A stretch of DNA of 56,839 nucleotides from Stemphylium vesicarium (GCA_004380135.1 QXCR01000171.1:1-56839); one strand, 5' to 3'; positions 43,912-56,347 are shown, numbered from the stretch's first letter. The notes: generated from the sequence alone by a model not told the origin. Numbers and translations are program-made.

Positions 43912-45557
43912 ATGGATCTGCTAGAGTTTCCGCAAGAGATCTACGATCGTATCGTGGGCTTCGTTGCCGGCTCGTCGGACTTCAAGGGCTTGATGAACCT
44001 GCGCCTGATCTCCAGTAAGTCCTAGCTCGATCGCACTACACAAGCGCATCACTAACGGTGTCATAATCATTCGATTTCTTCGCTATGCAGGAATTCCACG
44101 AGCGCGCGTTCAGAGTGCCCTTCCAGCAGCTATTCAAGAACCCGGGCTTCATTGTCGTTTTCCGGTTCCACGGGGCTGCCATCATGACCAAACACGCGAT
44201 GCGTGCTAACAGCCCTCCGAACACCCTCATTTGAACAATCCATCAAGTGGTCGATTTCATCCTTAAAATGATATGGGGGTTTAAAAAAACCAAGCCTCGA
44301 GGAACGCACTTCCAACTTGTGTGAATTGATCATGCCGTCGAATGGGCGTTGGCTCCGAGGGCAGTTCTGTTCACCACAAGTTGACTCCGACAGTAGTCTC
44401 ATCGAAGATTGTGCGTTGGATCAAGTGGTTCCTGCTTGCGCAGTTCTGTCAAAATATCAAGGACTACTGACACATCTTTCTCAATGCCTGTCACATGTTC
44501 CCGAATGCACTGGAGGCTGCTGTTGGTTTGAGGCATATTCACGAGGTCAAAGAGCTACTAGAATACCTGTTCAAGAACGTCCCTAGAGAGTGAGTCTAGA
44601 GCTCTTGGCAAGAGATGCGTGGTGCTGCTCGATCGATCTGGACCGCATTGAGAATGGCCATTCGTGTTGACAAGCAGGAGAGCGCAGCGGAATTGATCAA
44701 GTTTTTTCCGACCATGACGTCTTTAGGAAGTCATTGAAAATTGACTTCCGCGACGATCTGTTTCGCTACTTTTTGAACCATGGAAATCAGAATACCTCTT
44801 CACAGCCATGGTCTACAAGGAGACCGGGCGGTTTTGCCAAAAGAACTTGGATGAGGGGCAAACTCAGCGGTTCCATAGAGATACTAAGAGCAATGCTTTT
44901 GAAGGGCTCCAAGCGGCTAGTGCATTCGCTCGTCAAGTCTGGACAAATGACACCTGGTCATTTCGGCCAAGTGTTTTAGAAGGGGACTCCGCTGTTGCTC
45001 GCCCTAGCGCAACATCGCCACGAAGTGGTCGCCATCTTGCTGGATCTGGGTGCAGAAGTCAACGGCATGACCAAGGAGGTGCATCCGAAAACCGCCTTGC
45101 AGTATGCAGCGAGCGTTTGAAGCGTGGTCTATGTGCTATCTGTCGAGCGTCAAGGTTGGGGAGAATCATGTAGTATTAGGCTATGGGAGAGAGAGGCCTA
45201 TATACTGAATGGAGCACGCACTAGTCCTAAGGGGGAAGTGCGTGAGAGCAAACATGCGGTGGAACCTGGGGCAAACAGTACCGGCCCGTGCGGGAGACCC
45301 CACGGCCGACACTATCTCTACTTGAGCACGGCGCTGATCCGGACTATCCCAAAGTCTACGAACTCTCCCCAATCTGGGCCGCGACCAAGAACGGTAACCT
45401 CAAATGCAAGTTCTTGGTCGAGATGGCTCGCCATCATGGAAACTCTTACGTTCAGCGCAAAGATATCTGGAAGCTGTACGAGGCTGAGAAGGGAAAGAAG
45501 GAGGAGACCCATGGCGTAATCTGGCGCGATTCTCGTCGGAGAGCATTCGCCTGGTAG
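43912..45557 (+). pseudogene. F-box/ankyrin-type protein pseudogene 1
   Basis: ATG at 43912 opens an F-box-like start (MDLLEFPQEIYDRIVGFV, ending LRLIS at a GTAAGT donor), the pattern of fungal F-box plus ankyrin proteins. Later pieces of the repeat region can be read in different frames: an ankyrin-like ALEAAVGLRHIHEVKELLEY near 44510, ARSIWTALRMAIRVDKQESA near 44630, and LLEHGADPDYPKVYELSPIW near 45310 to a stop at 45557. Frameshifts and stops separate these blocks and the first intron does not rejoin in frame, so the gene is dead. It is related to pseudogene 2 immediately downstream. Confidence 0.6.
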
Positions 45558-45878
45558 AGTGGAATCCGGGTTGTGATCTATCGTTGGGAGCGCTGGTGTC
45601 CTCGAACGCGGACCTGGAAATCGTAGCTGACGAGGCGTTAGTGTACTCTATGCCTTGAATCATATAGGCCGAATACCTAAAGGACCTGCATGCTAGAGAT
45701 TGTGTGATTCACTGACCGGTATACCCTGTGACGTAAGGCCATTTGTGACTGCAGCACTGTGAAGTGCCAAAGTTCCCCCAGCCCCCCCCCTTTACGTATT
45801 TGTTCCCATATTTCGTCGGCTGAACGACCCGATCCCTTCCAACTGCGCAACTTTCATCAACCGCTCGTACTTGTTGCA

Positions 45879-47240
45879 ATGGGGTTAATCGATCTCCCAA
45901 TTGAATTGTTCCAGCGCATCATTCATCTACATGTCAAGGACGTGGGACCCGGAAAAGCCTTCATTAATCGGCTTTTCTGCAGTAAGTATAGCAAGCAAGA
46001 CTGCGTGCTGTAACTAACTCCGCCAGAAACTTTCTCCGCAGAGATCCTCGAGAGTATTGTGGTGCACCAACCCCTTTCTACCGTCGTCGAAGCCTTCCAG
46101 TCCCGATACTTCAACTCAAAGTATGGAGGCGACATATTCCATCGCCGGCTTCCAACGTGGACGCATGACATCGCTGTCAGTACAAGGTAGGTCTTAGACG
46201 AGTTTGTGGCTCGAGCTAGGTCGGAGGAAATACGAGAGCGGTACACATCCGACATTTGCCACGCGTTAGCGGTCGGCTATCCTGTCACACGCGCCCCTTC
46301 AAAGCATACGACCTGAATTGAAGACGAACAGCAGAACCGCCTTCAGCGTTGACGAGGCCTTACTTGCGGCGACAGCAGCTGTTTGTAACCTTAAGATACC
46401 ACGACAAGTGGTAGAATGGGAGAGCGATATCGTAAATTCCCCGCACGCGCTCTTTCCTTCTGCCCTTGATGCTGCAGCGGCCATGGGTCGCACAAAAGCA
46501 CTCCGTTGTATGTTTGAAGGTATCGCATCTGGAGAGCCGAATGACCTAGACCACTTAGTCAACACGTTCGCACGGGCTCTTTGGACAGCAATTACGACTC
46601 GACAAACAGGCGCCGCCGACTTGATCATCGACTTCATGTTCTAGTTTTATGAAAGGGAACCAAACGACACACTCATGTCCTGGATCATTCTCGAGTGCAT
46701 AAATACTGGCAACTTCAAGAATCTCCCGAGGATCGTAGCATACAGAAGATATCACGAGGATCTATTTGGAGTAAGATGGCCGAAGAACGGATTGTTGTCG
46801 TTGTGGCCCAAGGAAAAGAAATCACTCGTCGTTTCCGGGAGCTGTTATCGTCTCCAAGAGCTCATACAAAGGAGCCTGTTCGATCCACACGACGTCAAGG
46901 GCCATCTTCTTTTGGTATATGCGCTCCAGACCAAACGCTACGACATGGCGTATATCCTTCTCAATAATGGGACCGACGTTGAAACCTAAGGTAGAGCGGG
47001 AAAATCAGGTTCTGCTCTGCAGATTCTAACAAACGAAGGCTCAACAGATGATGTCAAATTTCTGATTGAGAACGGGGCCGACCCTCGTCGAGTCTAGTGG
47101 GCGGACTGGGATACGCTTTGGTTGTGCAGGGCGGCGGCCGACTACGGCCAAGGTGCCGAAATCGACAGCGATGAGTGGCACCTGTTTTGGACAGAGATTC
47201 AGAAAGACTCAAGGTCTGAATCTGATGGCCAGCCCTAAAA
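45879..47240 (+). pseudogene. F-box/ankyrin-type protein pseudogene 2
   Basis: ATG at 45879 begins MGLIDLPIELFQRIIHLHV, followed by a plausible intron (GTAAGT...CCAG) that restores CKTFSAEILESIVVHQPLST. The body continues with ARSEEIRERYTSDICHALAV, then in a shifted frame ALDAAAAMGRTKALRCMFEG, RALWTAITTRQTGAADLIID, YALQTKRYDMAYILLNNGTD and FLIENGADPRRV. A TGA near 46314, TAG near 46642, TAA near 46987 and TAG near 47095 interrupt it, with at least one frameshift. Ankyrin repeats bind proteins and the F-box recruits SCF ubiquitin ligase, but this copy cannot make the full protein. The gene pair suggests tandem duplication followed by decay. Confidence 0.7.
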
Positions 47241-48356
47241 CCCACCATGGAGAGCTAGAAGATATGATGGATTCATCAAGAATGCGCAAAAGTACTGGAA
47301 GCGGGATGAGGAAATTGAGACGATGAGTGGAGAATAGAGTAGCAGAATTTTGTACATTGGAATGGACGTATGAGAAGAGTAGCGGACAGTAGTGGAGCGG
47401 GTTACGATCCGGTTACTAGATGTCCGTAATTGCGATAGGGAGTGAGAGTCGCAGCTGTTTGGAATTCCCTCGGAATGCGGTGGTTCATGGCAGTCATTTG
47501 AGTGGTCGCATGCTGTAGATCGGACTTAGAATAACGATGGAATGATTTACTTATCGAGGATCTATAATTGTTTGTCGTTGGGTGCTAATGATGAAGTTGT
47601 GATGAACAATGACCCTAAATCGAGCCGAAGAGGTGACGTCTAGACCCCGCCCCGCCGTCTCCTTACGCTACCGTGACCCAACGTTCCTTTGCACCATGAC
47701 CTGGGTTGAGCTACCGTCACCCCATCGCCATCACCAACATCGCACCTCTAATTTATTGATGAATACCCTGCTCTCCCCACTTTACATAAACATCTTCAAC
47801 CTCCCCCGGCAAGCCGTCGAGCGCATGCTCAGTTTCTGCAGCGGAGAGATTCACCCTTCGCATCGCATTACCGTCTCATCTGCAGCACGGCTTCATCATC
47901 TCGCACTAACTTGACCAGTATTTCACCTCACAGACCTATTCGCGCATGAGATGTACAAGAAGAGGTACTAAGACGCAAACCATTCATTGCCTACTTCCAA
48001 GTGTCGCGCAGTCAGCCTATCCAAATGTAGGGCGAGTGGAATGGTGTGGCTTTCCTGCGACAGCAAGCGATATAGTGATGACATCGCGTTGTGATGTGAG
48101 ATGTTGTAAAAGTACGAGACTGCGATAGCGACGAGTAGTAAAAAAGTGGTTGGAACGGGATAGACCGTGCTAATGACCATTGTTTTCAGTGCTGATGATA
48201 CCCATCCAAACAAACTTGCCTACGGTGCATGAAACAATCTTCCCCCATTCCTGTTCTGAAAACCACAAAAGAAAAGAAGACGCCAGTCTCCATTCGAAGC
48301 TATAACACAGGATATCACACACAATACACTTCGCAGATCGTACAGAGAAACACCAT
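47241..48356. other. Intergenic, no gene recognised
   Basis: About 1.1 kb between decayed ankyrin sequence and the conserved RSC gene. Open frames of 60-101 codons lack family patterns. Confidence 0.4.
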
Positions 48357-51124
48357 CTAATACTTCTCCTCCAACTGCGCCGTCATACCCGTCACAGTAA
48401 TCCTTCTCTTCTCCTCGCGTTCCTTGGCACGTATCTCGCGCTCCAACTCCTTCCTTACAGCCACCTGCTGTACCTCAGTAAGCTGATCCAGAACCTGTGC
48501 GATGCGCTCCTCTGTCTGGCCGTCGAACAGAGCGGTAAGGTCCGCCTTTGTCGCCATGGCGAGCTGGTCTTGCAGCGCGCTCAAAGCCTTTGACCCGAGA
48601 TCTGAGACTGCGGCTTTGTACTTTTGGTCTTGGTCTGCTTTTGCTTTTTTGACTGCTGCGTCGCGCTCGGTAATGTTGGCTTCATCTGCTTTGCGTTTCG
48701 AGGCTTTCAGGGCTTCTTTTTTGGCTTTGGCGGCGAGGTAGCGGGCAGAGTGTCCGAGGGCGCGTCCGTCTTTGGTGAGGGGTTGCTCAACGTTGAGTGG
48801 GGGCGCCGTGAAGAAGAGGACGCGACCCTTCTCGTCGCGCTGGAATTGTTCGCGAATCTCAGGTGGGATGCTGTTGTTCGCATGGTCGGCCATGACGTAG
48901 ACTTCGACGGCTTGTGGCGCCTTGTAGTTCGGCGGCATCTGCTGGAGGTACGGTTGTTGATAGCCGGGCGCGGCTCGCGGCGTCTGGAAAGATTGCATCT
49001 GCGCGGTAGGCTGGGGCGTGAAAGGAACATGCGGGGTGATGGGTTGATAGGGCGGTGCTTGAGGCGCCTGGTGATGCATGTGTGGTGCGGGCGACTGGGA
49101 GTGAGCATGATAGTGGTTTGCATGCGTCGGGGTGTACGCAGGCGCGACATGATGCTGTTGCGGTGTTGGCACAGGCATTGGGGTGAGAGCAGGTGCTTGC
49201 GCAATGGGATAATTTCTTGACGACTCGTAACCGTGGGAAGAAGCTGTAGTTAGACTTGGTGTCGGCATTACAGGCGCTGGTGGTGGTGTTGGTGGTGGCG
49301 GCGGAGTTGGTTCGGGTGGTGGTGAGTCCTGCGGGCAGTCGTAAGTAATGGTGCGGTGGTTCGAAGTGAACTTGACTTACCTTTGGGTCCCGGGGACGAC
49401 GATGGACGGCGCCAATCTTGGGAGGCGCATTCTCAGCACCCCACTCAGGCTTTGGCAGATCGTCGTCCTCTTTTTGCTCGTCCTTGAGAAGATAAGCAAT
49501 CGGACTAGGTACCTTCTTCAGCTTTCGCGGCGCATCGAACAGATCCATGACATAATCCTTGTCTCGCACTTCATCAGGCAGACAGCTAGCCCATGTCTTA
49601 ATCTTGTTCAACTTGTGGTTTTCCTCGTTGTATCGCGCTTCGCAGACGTAAATCTCTTTGTCGGAAGGAAAGTCGCGCGGACGGCCCTTGTTGTATCTGG
49701 TGATGAACATGACGAAGCAGCGGTCCACGACTTCGTCAATGCGGTGATCGCGATACTGGCCAGTCTTGACTACTTCATTCTCGAAAAAGTGCCTGTCAAA
49801 ACGATGAACAGTCTGCTCGGGGCGGTAATACCAGCAAGCATTCACCCACTGGCCACCGTTGGCGTCTTGCCAGGTGCGGTAGATCTGAGCAACGATAGGT
49901 TTGGTGAGGTCGTTCGCATTTTGAATGTGGACCCAGTCGCCGACTTTCCACAGCTCGCCGTTGTGAACGATGCCGCTGGGCATGGGGATGCGGCCCTCTT
50001 CCATGACGTAGTCAGTGTCCGGCTTCTCCTTCTCGGCCTTTGCGACCTTTCGCGATTCCTTTTGAAGATGCACGGCGTCCTTGTAGATCTGGCTATCCTC
50101 CTCGTTGTATTGCTTTGCGTTTTCAAACATGAGCTCCACGTCCACCATGAAGTGGTCTACCGAGTTGTACTTCTTCCGCTTAAGCTTGCGTTTGAGGATA
50201 TCCATGGCCATTGGGTTCTTAATCTCGGAATGGTATTCGGGCATGACCGTCTTATCGGGAACGCGCTCGAATGCGCTGACCATGAGCTTGTTCTGCTGAT
50301 TTCGAGGTTTCCGGATGGCCTTCATGATAGTCTTGATTCGTGCCTCCATGGGCGTATCGACCCGCGGTGGACGTCCACGCTTCTTCCGCGACTCTGGGTC
50401 GTCATTCTTGGCGTCTTCCTTTGCCGCTCGCGAGCCACCTTCGCGCTTAGTGATGGCTGCTGTGGATCGGGGACCGCGTCTCCTCTTTCGCTTTCCCTCA
50501 TCTTCTTCGTCATCGTCCTCTTCTTCGTCCACCTCTAGCTCCTCCTCGTCATCCTCTTCCTCTTCCTCCTCTTCCTCCTCGGGTAGCAGCGGGTCCTGTT
50601 CGGGAATTTCGCCTAGGAAGGGCAGGGTGGCCACGGTCTCGGAGATAATCTTGTCATCAACAAGCCGCTTGAGCTCCCGCTCAATGACCTTTTTCACCTC
50701 CAGCGCATCGACGTAGGCCTGCGAGTCCTGCCTGTTGTACACTTGGGCGTTGTGGGGTATAAGGGCCAGGTCTCGGACGAACTCGGAGAAGTTTTTGTAT
50801 TCCCGTTGGCCAATCTTGGACTTGATAGTGCTCAGAGCCATGGGCTCTTTGATGATGTCGTAGTAGTCGGGCACGGCGCGCTTGTTCACTTTGCGCTGGA
50901 AGAGTTTCGTGGGGTCGTAGGTGCCACTGCACATAGATTAGTGGTGTCGCATAAATAGCGCGATATAGAATGACCCACTCATCAACCCTGTAGTCGTAGA
51001 CGTTCTTGAGGAAGTTTGCCATGGCCTCCCATTCCTGCGCGGTAACGGTCGAGGTTGCGCCCGCAGATTCGGCCGTCTCGGTGGTGGGCACCGGCGTCGA
51101 GCTCGGCGCACGTGCAGACGCCAT
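48357..51124 (-). CDS. RSC1: RSC chromatin-remodeling complex subunit RSC1/RSC2
   Basis: Three exons, 51124-50979, 50926-49381 and 49328-48357, give 887 aa; the first splice makes RVDDGTYDPTKLF. Domains in order: bromodomain 1 (about 40-140, with PDYYDIIKEPMALSTIK and AQVYNRQDS), a Glu/Asp run (about 170-200), an AT-hook-like KKRGRPPR, bromodomain 2 (about 250-350, with PEYHSEIKNPM and NAKQYNEEDS), a BAH domain (about 370-490, from WKVGDWVHIQN to FVMFITRYNKGRP), then a Pro/Gln/His-rich tail and a coiled, charged C-terminus. In yeast Rsc1/Rsc2 read acetylated histones within the RSC remodeler in the nucleus. A conserved core gene, it marks the edge of the accessory region. It diverges from the OTU gene across 475 bases. 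Confidence 0.93.
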
Positions 51125-51599
51125 TTTGCGATGTGTTACTCGATATCGTGATGTTGCACCGTTCGTCCCCTACCTAGTGTTGTCCACGTCGCGTCGTGGA
51201 TGGGAAGTCGCGACGGAGAGGCTCGGCGTCGGCGATTTAATTCTCCGATGTCTGGTGCAGATCCCCGACGCGGCCTACTCTGGGATTCCCGAACATTCAC
51301 TTGCGCCATGCCACTTGTTCGCGCCAACTGTCGCCGCTGGACAGTGCTTCCATAGCTGACAAACTATGCTTTCTCTACCTTGACAACTCCGTTTGCACAT
51401 CCGTGACTTGCCTCTACACGCCCAGCACTCACTCATCACAGCTTCATCGCGCCTGCCACCACCGCTTCCCGCTCCAACGCGTCCCACCACTGCCATCGCG
51501 CCACGCATCCAAGGCTCTCTCACTTCTACCAGATCCTGAACGTTAACAGATACGTCTACTCTTTCATCCGCATAGCATCAGAGAAGTCTCCGCTCGATT

Positions 51600-52586
51600 A
51601 TGCCCATTCGCCTCCGATTACGAGCGCCCAACGGCACCCACACCGTCTCCCTCGACGATAATGCCGCCGTGTCCGATCTGTTATCCTCAATAAGCGAAAA
51701 GACCGAACTGCCACTATTCGAACTCAAATGGAATCATCCTCCGCAGTCGCTCGATCCTTCGCTATATGGCATGTCCACGCTACTGAAAGATATCGACCTC
51801 AGGCTTAATGGCTCATCCATCATCGTCATCGGGAAAGCTACAGGCGATCCAAGCGAGCGAAGGGAGGAGCAGGAACTCCAGTCTGCTACGTCACAGTCAG
51901 CACCCTTGTCTCTGCAGCGCAAGCAGGCCTCGGCGCTCAAGGACACTCCAGAAGTCCCAGTACCCGACCGTGCTGGCACTATCGTCTTGAGAGTCATGCC
52001 AGACGACAACTCGTGCATGTTCCGAGCTGTTGGTAGCGCCGTTCTTTCCGATTCCCTCGACGCCATGACAGAGCTCAGGTCACTGGTCGCGCAAGCTATA
52101 CAGAGTGACCCTGAACAGTACAATGAGGCGATCTTGCAGCGAGCTCCCGACGAGTACTGCAAGTGGATCTCGTACTCGGACTCGTGGGGTGGTGGTATTG
52201 AGCTTAGCATTCTGTCCCAAGAGTTTGACATTGAGATAGCGAGCATCAATGTCCAAGACAACAGGGTGGACCGTTTCAATGAGGGCAGACCCCGACGCTG
52301 CATCCTTGTCTATTCCGGAATCCATTACGACACCATCGCACTTGTTCCCCAAGGTCTCTCTTCGCAAGACCCTTCGCAAGACAATAAGCTTTTCGACGCC
52401 AATGACGATGTTATTCTCGAGGCTGCGAGAGAGCTTTGTGACCAGCTGCGGAAGCAACACTACTTTACCGACACACAAAAGTTCGACATCAAGTGTAACA
52501 AGTGTAGCTGGAAAGGAGCAGGGGAACGTGGTGCAATTCAACACGCGACTGAGACTGGACACAGCGATTTCGGGGAGGCGGATTAG
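51600..52586 (+). CDS. OTU1: OTU1/YOD1-type deubiquitinase
   Basis: A single 328-aa exon. Residues 1-80 form a ubiquitin-like (UBX-like) fold with MPIRLRLRAPNGTHTVSL; the OTU protease core carries Asp and the catalytic Cys in MPDDNSCMFRAVG (Cys about 138) and the His in YSGIHYDTI (about 241); a C-terminal C2H2 zinc finger has CNKCSWKG and HATETGH (about 298-320). This is the full domain order of yeast Otu1/human YOD1, which trims ubiquitin chains with Cdc48/p97 in ER-associated degradation. Length matches the family. The start is the first ATG and fits the N-terminal domain exactly. Confidence 0.93.
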   Translation: MPIRLRLRAPNGTHTVSLDDNAAVSDLLSSISEKTELPLFELKWNHPPQSLDPSLYGMSTLLKDIDLRLNGSSIIVIGKATGDPSERREEQELQSATSQSAPLSLQRKQASALKDTPEVPVPDRAGTIVLRVMPDDNSCMFRAVGSAVLSDSLDAMTELRSLVAQAIQSDPEQYNEAILQRAPDEYCKWISYSDSWGGGIELSILSQEFDIEIASINVQDNRVDRFNEGRPRRCILVYSGIHYDTIALVPQGLSSQDPSQDNKLFDANDDVILEAARELCDQLRKQHYFTDTQKFDIKCNKCSWKGAGERGAIQHATETGHSDFGEAD

Positions 52587-54720
52587 GTAACCTCTCAGAA
52601 CAGGGGTTCGGTCGATGAAGAGTATTGCTTTCATTGCATGGAGGATACCCCTGGGGCGAGTTGAACCAATCTCCAATCATGAACTTGACGTCTTCAATAC
52701 ACTATGTGCTATTGCTTCTATACCACTGATTGCTTTCTTGTGTATGCACTCTCGGCAGTTACAAATGTTGACTAAAGTCTCGCTGCATCTTCGCCCGAAG
52801 ACCGACGTAGCTTGCACTAACCACCCTTGATGACACAGGAAATCCGGCTCTTGTTGTGAGACCGACGAATTGGTATAATACACGTGCGTGGATAGATTGC
52901 TCGAAATCGATTCGTCTCACAGGCTGGCGCATACCGCTATCAACTATCAATATATAGCTCGACGCCTCAAATGACATTACAAACATTTTCTCCATTCCGA
53001 AGCTTCCCACGGCAGAGGTTTGCAGTCTGTGCACTAGCCAAACGGGTCTCGGAGGCCTTGAACGTCAAGTTTGCCACGTGCGCTAAGCTTTTTTCCACGG
53101 GAAGCTTGATGCTTGACATCTGCTTCCCCCTAGAGACTGCAGCGTCCAGGCCCGCGCTTTCGTGCGAAGATACAAGATGACATGCTAGGGGACATCCGGA
53201 GATCGCACCGGTCTCAGCACGGTATGCGACAGTCTCCATGGCCGCAAATGCGAGACTAGCAGATCCAGACGCTCAATCGAGCCCGCGCCATGTCGTGGTC
53301 AGCCTTACCTGTACCACTTGAAGCCTTCCCTTGTTGTTCACGAACCCGATCATAGTCTAGTGCTCTGTATACCAGGGTCGAGATAAAACAACAATAGTCC
53401 TTCCAAGAGCTACGCAAGCGAGATGGTACCCACAATTGGGGGCGCTCTCGACTTATACGGGAGATTTCCATCAGATGCCCTTGACTTTTTCATTCTTTTC
53501 CCGTCAGCCAGTGGGTTCGTTGGGACACCGGGCCAATCTGTGTACGCTGCATCTAACGAATTTCATTTCGCCCGGGCTGCACACCTGCGGTAGCGTACAA
53601 GAAGATGTTGAACGCGGACTAATATGAAGGGGGCTTGTGAAAAATAAGGGCCAAGTCACACTTCGCAATGTGCCCACCGGAATGTGACTTGAGGCGGTGT
53701 GCACTATCCTTCTCATCATACGCCACTATCGACACGAAGCAATACTCGATTGCAATCATGACTCCCAGCCATCTCGCCACTATACACTGCGCAGTCCTTG
53801 AGCGTCGTATGACGAGAGCCCAGAAGTCCTTCGTCGGACTACATACCGCTCTTTTGACCCCCAACAGCCCCGGCGCCACTCAAATCTGGTGGAGTAGACT
53901 AAAGGGCCATAGCCAAGCCAATGCTCATGCGTATGCATGCAACGCTTAATAGGGAGGTAGCCGGCGCGAAAGCAAATTAGGAATAGCGTTTAGAGATGCG
54001 GACTTGCTTTCGCGGGACTCGCTGGTATCAGACTGGCGCTTGCCAGGAAGACGTGGGACACGACAAGCACAATGGCTCCACTTAATCTCTTGCACCCAGC
54101 GATGGCTCAACTAACCATGGCTCACACTGGGCGATGGGCGCTTTGCTCAATTTCCCAATGCCTGTACAGGGCGCGCTATGCCTCACGCCCTCGATGGGAA
54201 AATTCGCCGCCGCCTCTTTTGGCCCCCATCAGAGATCATGACATTGCCCCTGCATCTTGGGAGGCTGAGATCATCTCTGGCGGACACGGCCACCAGACTG
54301 TCGATGATCGGCCTGCGAGACCGTAAATCATGTCAAGATAGGCGATGAAGACAATGGTCATGTGACTGATGTTGCATGACTAATTAGCGTTAGTACTTAG
54401 TCTTAGGTCTCACCTTAATAATATAATAACTCTTACACCCCTAAAGTTTTAATAGGTTATAAGCCTAGCGCTTTCGCGTATTACTTATAGCTAATATAAA
54501 ATAAGGAGTAAGGGTTCCTGTCAGGAATATGAATAGATCGATACTGGATACACCCAATGTCACATAGTACGGCTTGTAATGGTCTGCATTGACTAGAGAC
54601 GATTCGCTATCGAGCCACGATAGCGAAGAGTAAGCCTAACGTCTTGGATCACTCAGCGGCCCGGACCAGTCAGTGGCCCACCCCGCCCAACTTGTCGCGA
54701 CGCTCGACACAACAACGATA
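52587..54720. other. Intergenic, no gene recognised
   Basis: About 2.1 kb. Composition is normal to about 54380, then becomes AT-rich. Short open frames on both strands have no family pattern. Confidence 0.4.
53965..54014. repeat. Inverted repeat with 11-base arms
   Basis: CGCGAAAGCAA at 53965-53975 and its exact reverse complement at 54004-54014 enclose 28 bases. Could be the relic of a small inverted-repeat element. Confidence 0.5.
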
Positions 54721-55640
54721 ATACCACTACAACAATGTCTCTAAGAGACTTCTCGTAAAGGCAGAGTTCTTCTAGCATCTCGTGCGCTTCAAGAAAAACG
54801 CGTAACAAGCTAGCGTCGCGCTGCCTTGTTGTTTAACGCTCCGCGAACGACGCTCCGACGCCGCCTCCGCGGTACCCAGCCTCAAGCTGTTACCAACGCC
54901 TAGAAACGGAAGCTCTCTCTTATCGAGGAGCAGTCTCTTATTTAGTGGATCTTAGACCTTAATTAGCGAGGCTTTCCGCCTTATATTATCGACGTACGAC
55001 GCATAGCGGACGCTCTTCTTGCTAGCCGCGGCTAAGATCCACCTCTACCACCTATAGGCAAGAAGTGGGTGTCGCGCTTTGTTAACAGCCAACCTAAGCT
55101 ATAGACAAAGTGGAATAGGAAGTTCCACAGCCAGCGCGCTCGCTGCGAGGATCCTGTCGCTATCGCATCGTGGTTTAAGCTCGTAGAGGAGACGCGCCAG
55201 GCGTACGGCATACTAGACAACGACGTATATAACTTTGACGAGACTAGATTTATAATAGGCATTGCGGCTACGTCTAAAGTTATTACTAGCGTAGAAATAG
55301 TAGGTCGCGCTATTATTATATAGCTAAGTAATTAAGAGTAGGTTACTATAATTAAGTATTGTAACGACGCAGGCAAGACAAGAGATCCGAACTCGGCGTG
55401 GTCTCACTTAGAGGCATATAGGAGTGCGTGGGAGAACTATAACCTAAAATCTATTAACACCTATAGGTCTTATAAAAAAGGATTATAGAAAACTACCTAT
55501 CTATATCTAAGAAATAGTAGGCTTAAATATATATAAGCTAAAGAGGGCTAAGTTAAAACTAAGTTAGAATTAGATTTAAAGTAACTTAGGGTTAACTCTA
55601 AGTTTAGTCTTAGCTATAGCTATAATAAGAGAGGTAGCCT
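54721..55640 (+). pseudogene. RIP-degraded Fot1/pogo-type DDE transposase
   Basis: One frame (54721 onward) reads through the N-terminal DNA-binding half of a Fot1/pogo transposase: RRAALLFNAPRTTLRRRLRG, LSLIEEQSLI, RGFPPYIIDVRRIADALLAS, a Tc5/CENP-B-type helix-turn-helix ending GKKWVSRFVNSQPKL, ARCEDPVAIASWFKLVEETR and the first catalytic Asp in YNFDETRFIIG. TAA and TAG codons sit where Gln or Trp is expected. From about 55370 the frame carries unrelated-looking sequence, so the rest of the DDE core is deleted or replaced. CG dinucleotides are kept while CA and TG are nearly absent. Dead element. Confidence 0.8.
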
Positions 55641-55788
55641 TATTATATTACCCCCCTCTATAGAAAATAAATATCCCTATTTATTTAATATTATTTTAGT
55701 AGAGGTTATCTTTTAATTATTATATATTAACTCTATATATAGTTTAATACCTTAAAAAGCTAGTATTTAGCTAAAATCTAGATAAAGG

Positions 55789-55862
55789 TGTTATACGGGG
55801 TTCGGCGATACTTCTCTGTTCCTAGTCCGTACTAAGGCAGGCGAGGTATTATATAGCGGTAG
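55789..55862 (-). repeat. Fragment of an inverted gypsy LTR end
   Basis: 74 bp starting TGTTATACGGGGTTCGGCG is the reverse complement, with scattered transitions, of 56276-56347, the 3' end of the gypsy LTR to its right. It ends exactly where that LTR begins. Confidence 0.75.
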
Positions 55863-56347
55863 TGTTACAGGTAACAAGCAAAGGCCTCTCCCGGTCGAAG
55901 GATGCGATGTTGGCACCAACAGTCGCACAAGCCGAAGGTTAATGATCAGCGCGGGGCGCGCAGGTCACGTGATGTGCCATCCCGCCAAGGATGACCATCC
56001 CGCCAAGACAGGGATGGCAGGCAGCGAAGGGATGGACCACCATCACAACCATCCCACGGAAGGACGCACCCAAGGGATAGACGGGATGGCAATAGACTTA
56101 GCGATGAGGATATAAGGATAGAAAGGTTTCATTATTTCTCTTATTATAGTCAACTCTTATAGTTACATCTCTTACCTAGATTACTAACTAGTTATTCTAT
56201 CGCTTATATAGAATTGAATTGTCTTTACCCGAATACCTACTATCCCACTCAGTCGCCAGACAACTCTACGGGCCTACCGCCATACAATACCTCACCTGCC
56301 TTAGTACGGACCAGGACCAGAGAAGTATCGCCGAACCCTGTATAACA
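55863..56347 (+). repeat. 5' LTR of a gypsy element
   Basis: 485 bp from TGTTACAGG to CCTGTATAACA, followed 74 bases later by a gag ATG. It contains repeated CCATCCCGCCAAG blocks, CACGTGATGTG and a TATA-like GGATATAAGGATAG. The 3' LTR lies outside the window, so age and target duplication cannot be judged. Confidence 0.7.

Noticed and set aside
49348..50538. A 396-codon plus-strand open frame
   Set aside because: It lies antisense inside the RSC1/2 gene, whose domains and splice sites are unmistakable; its length reflects codon bias of the other strand.
50315..50716. Plus-strand frame with a long poly-serine run
   Set aside because: It is the antisense of the Glu/Asp-rich linker of the RSC protein, where GAG/GAA codons read as CTC/TTC and shifted TCC/TCT on the other strand.
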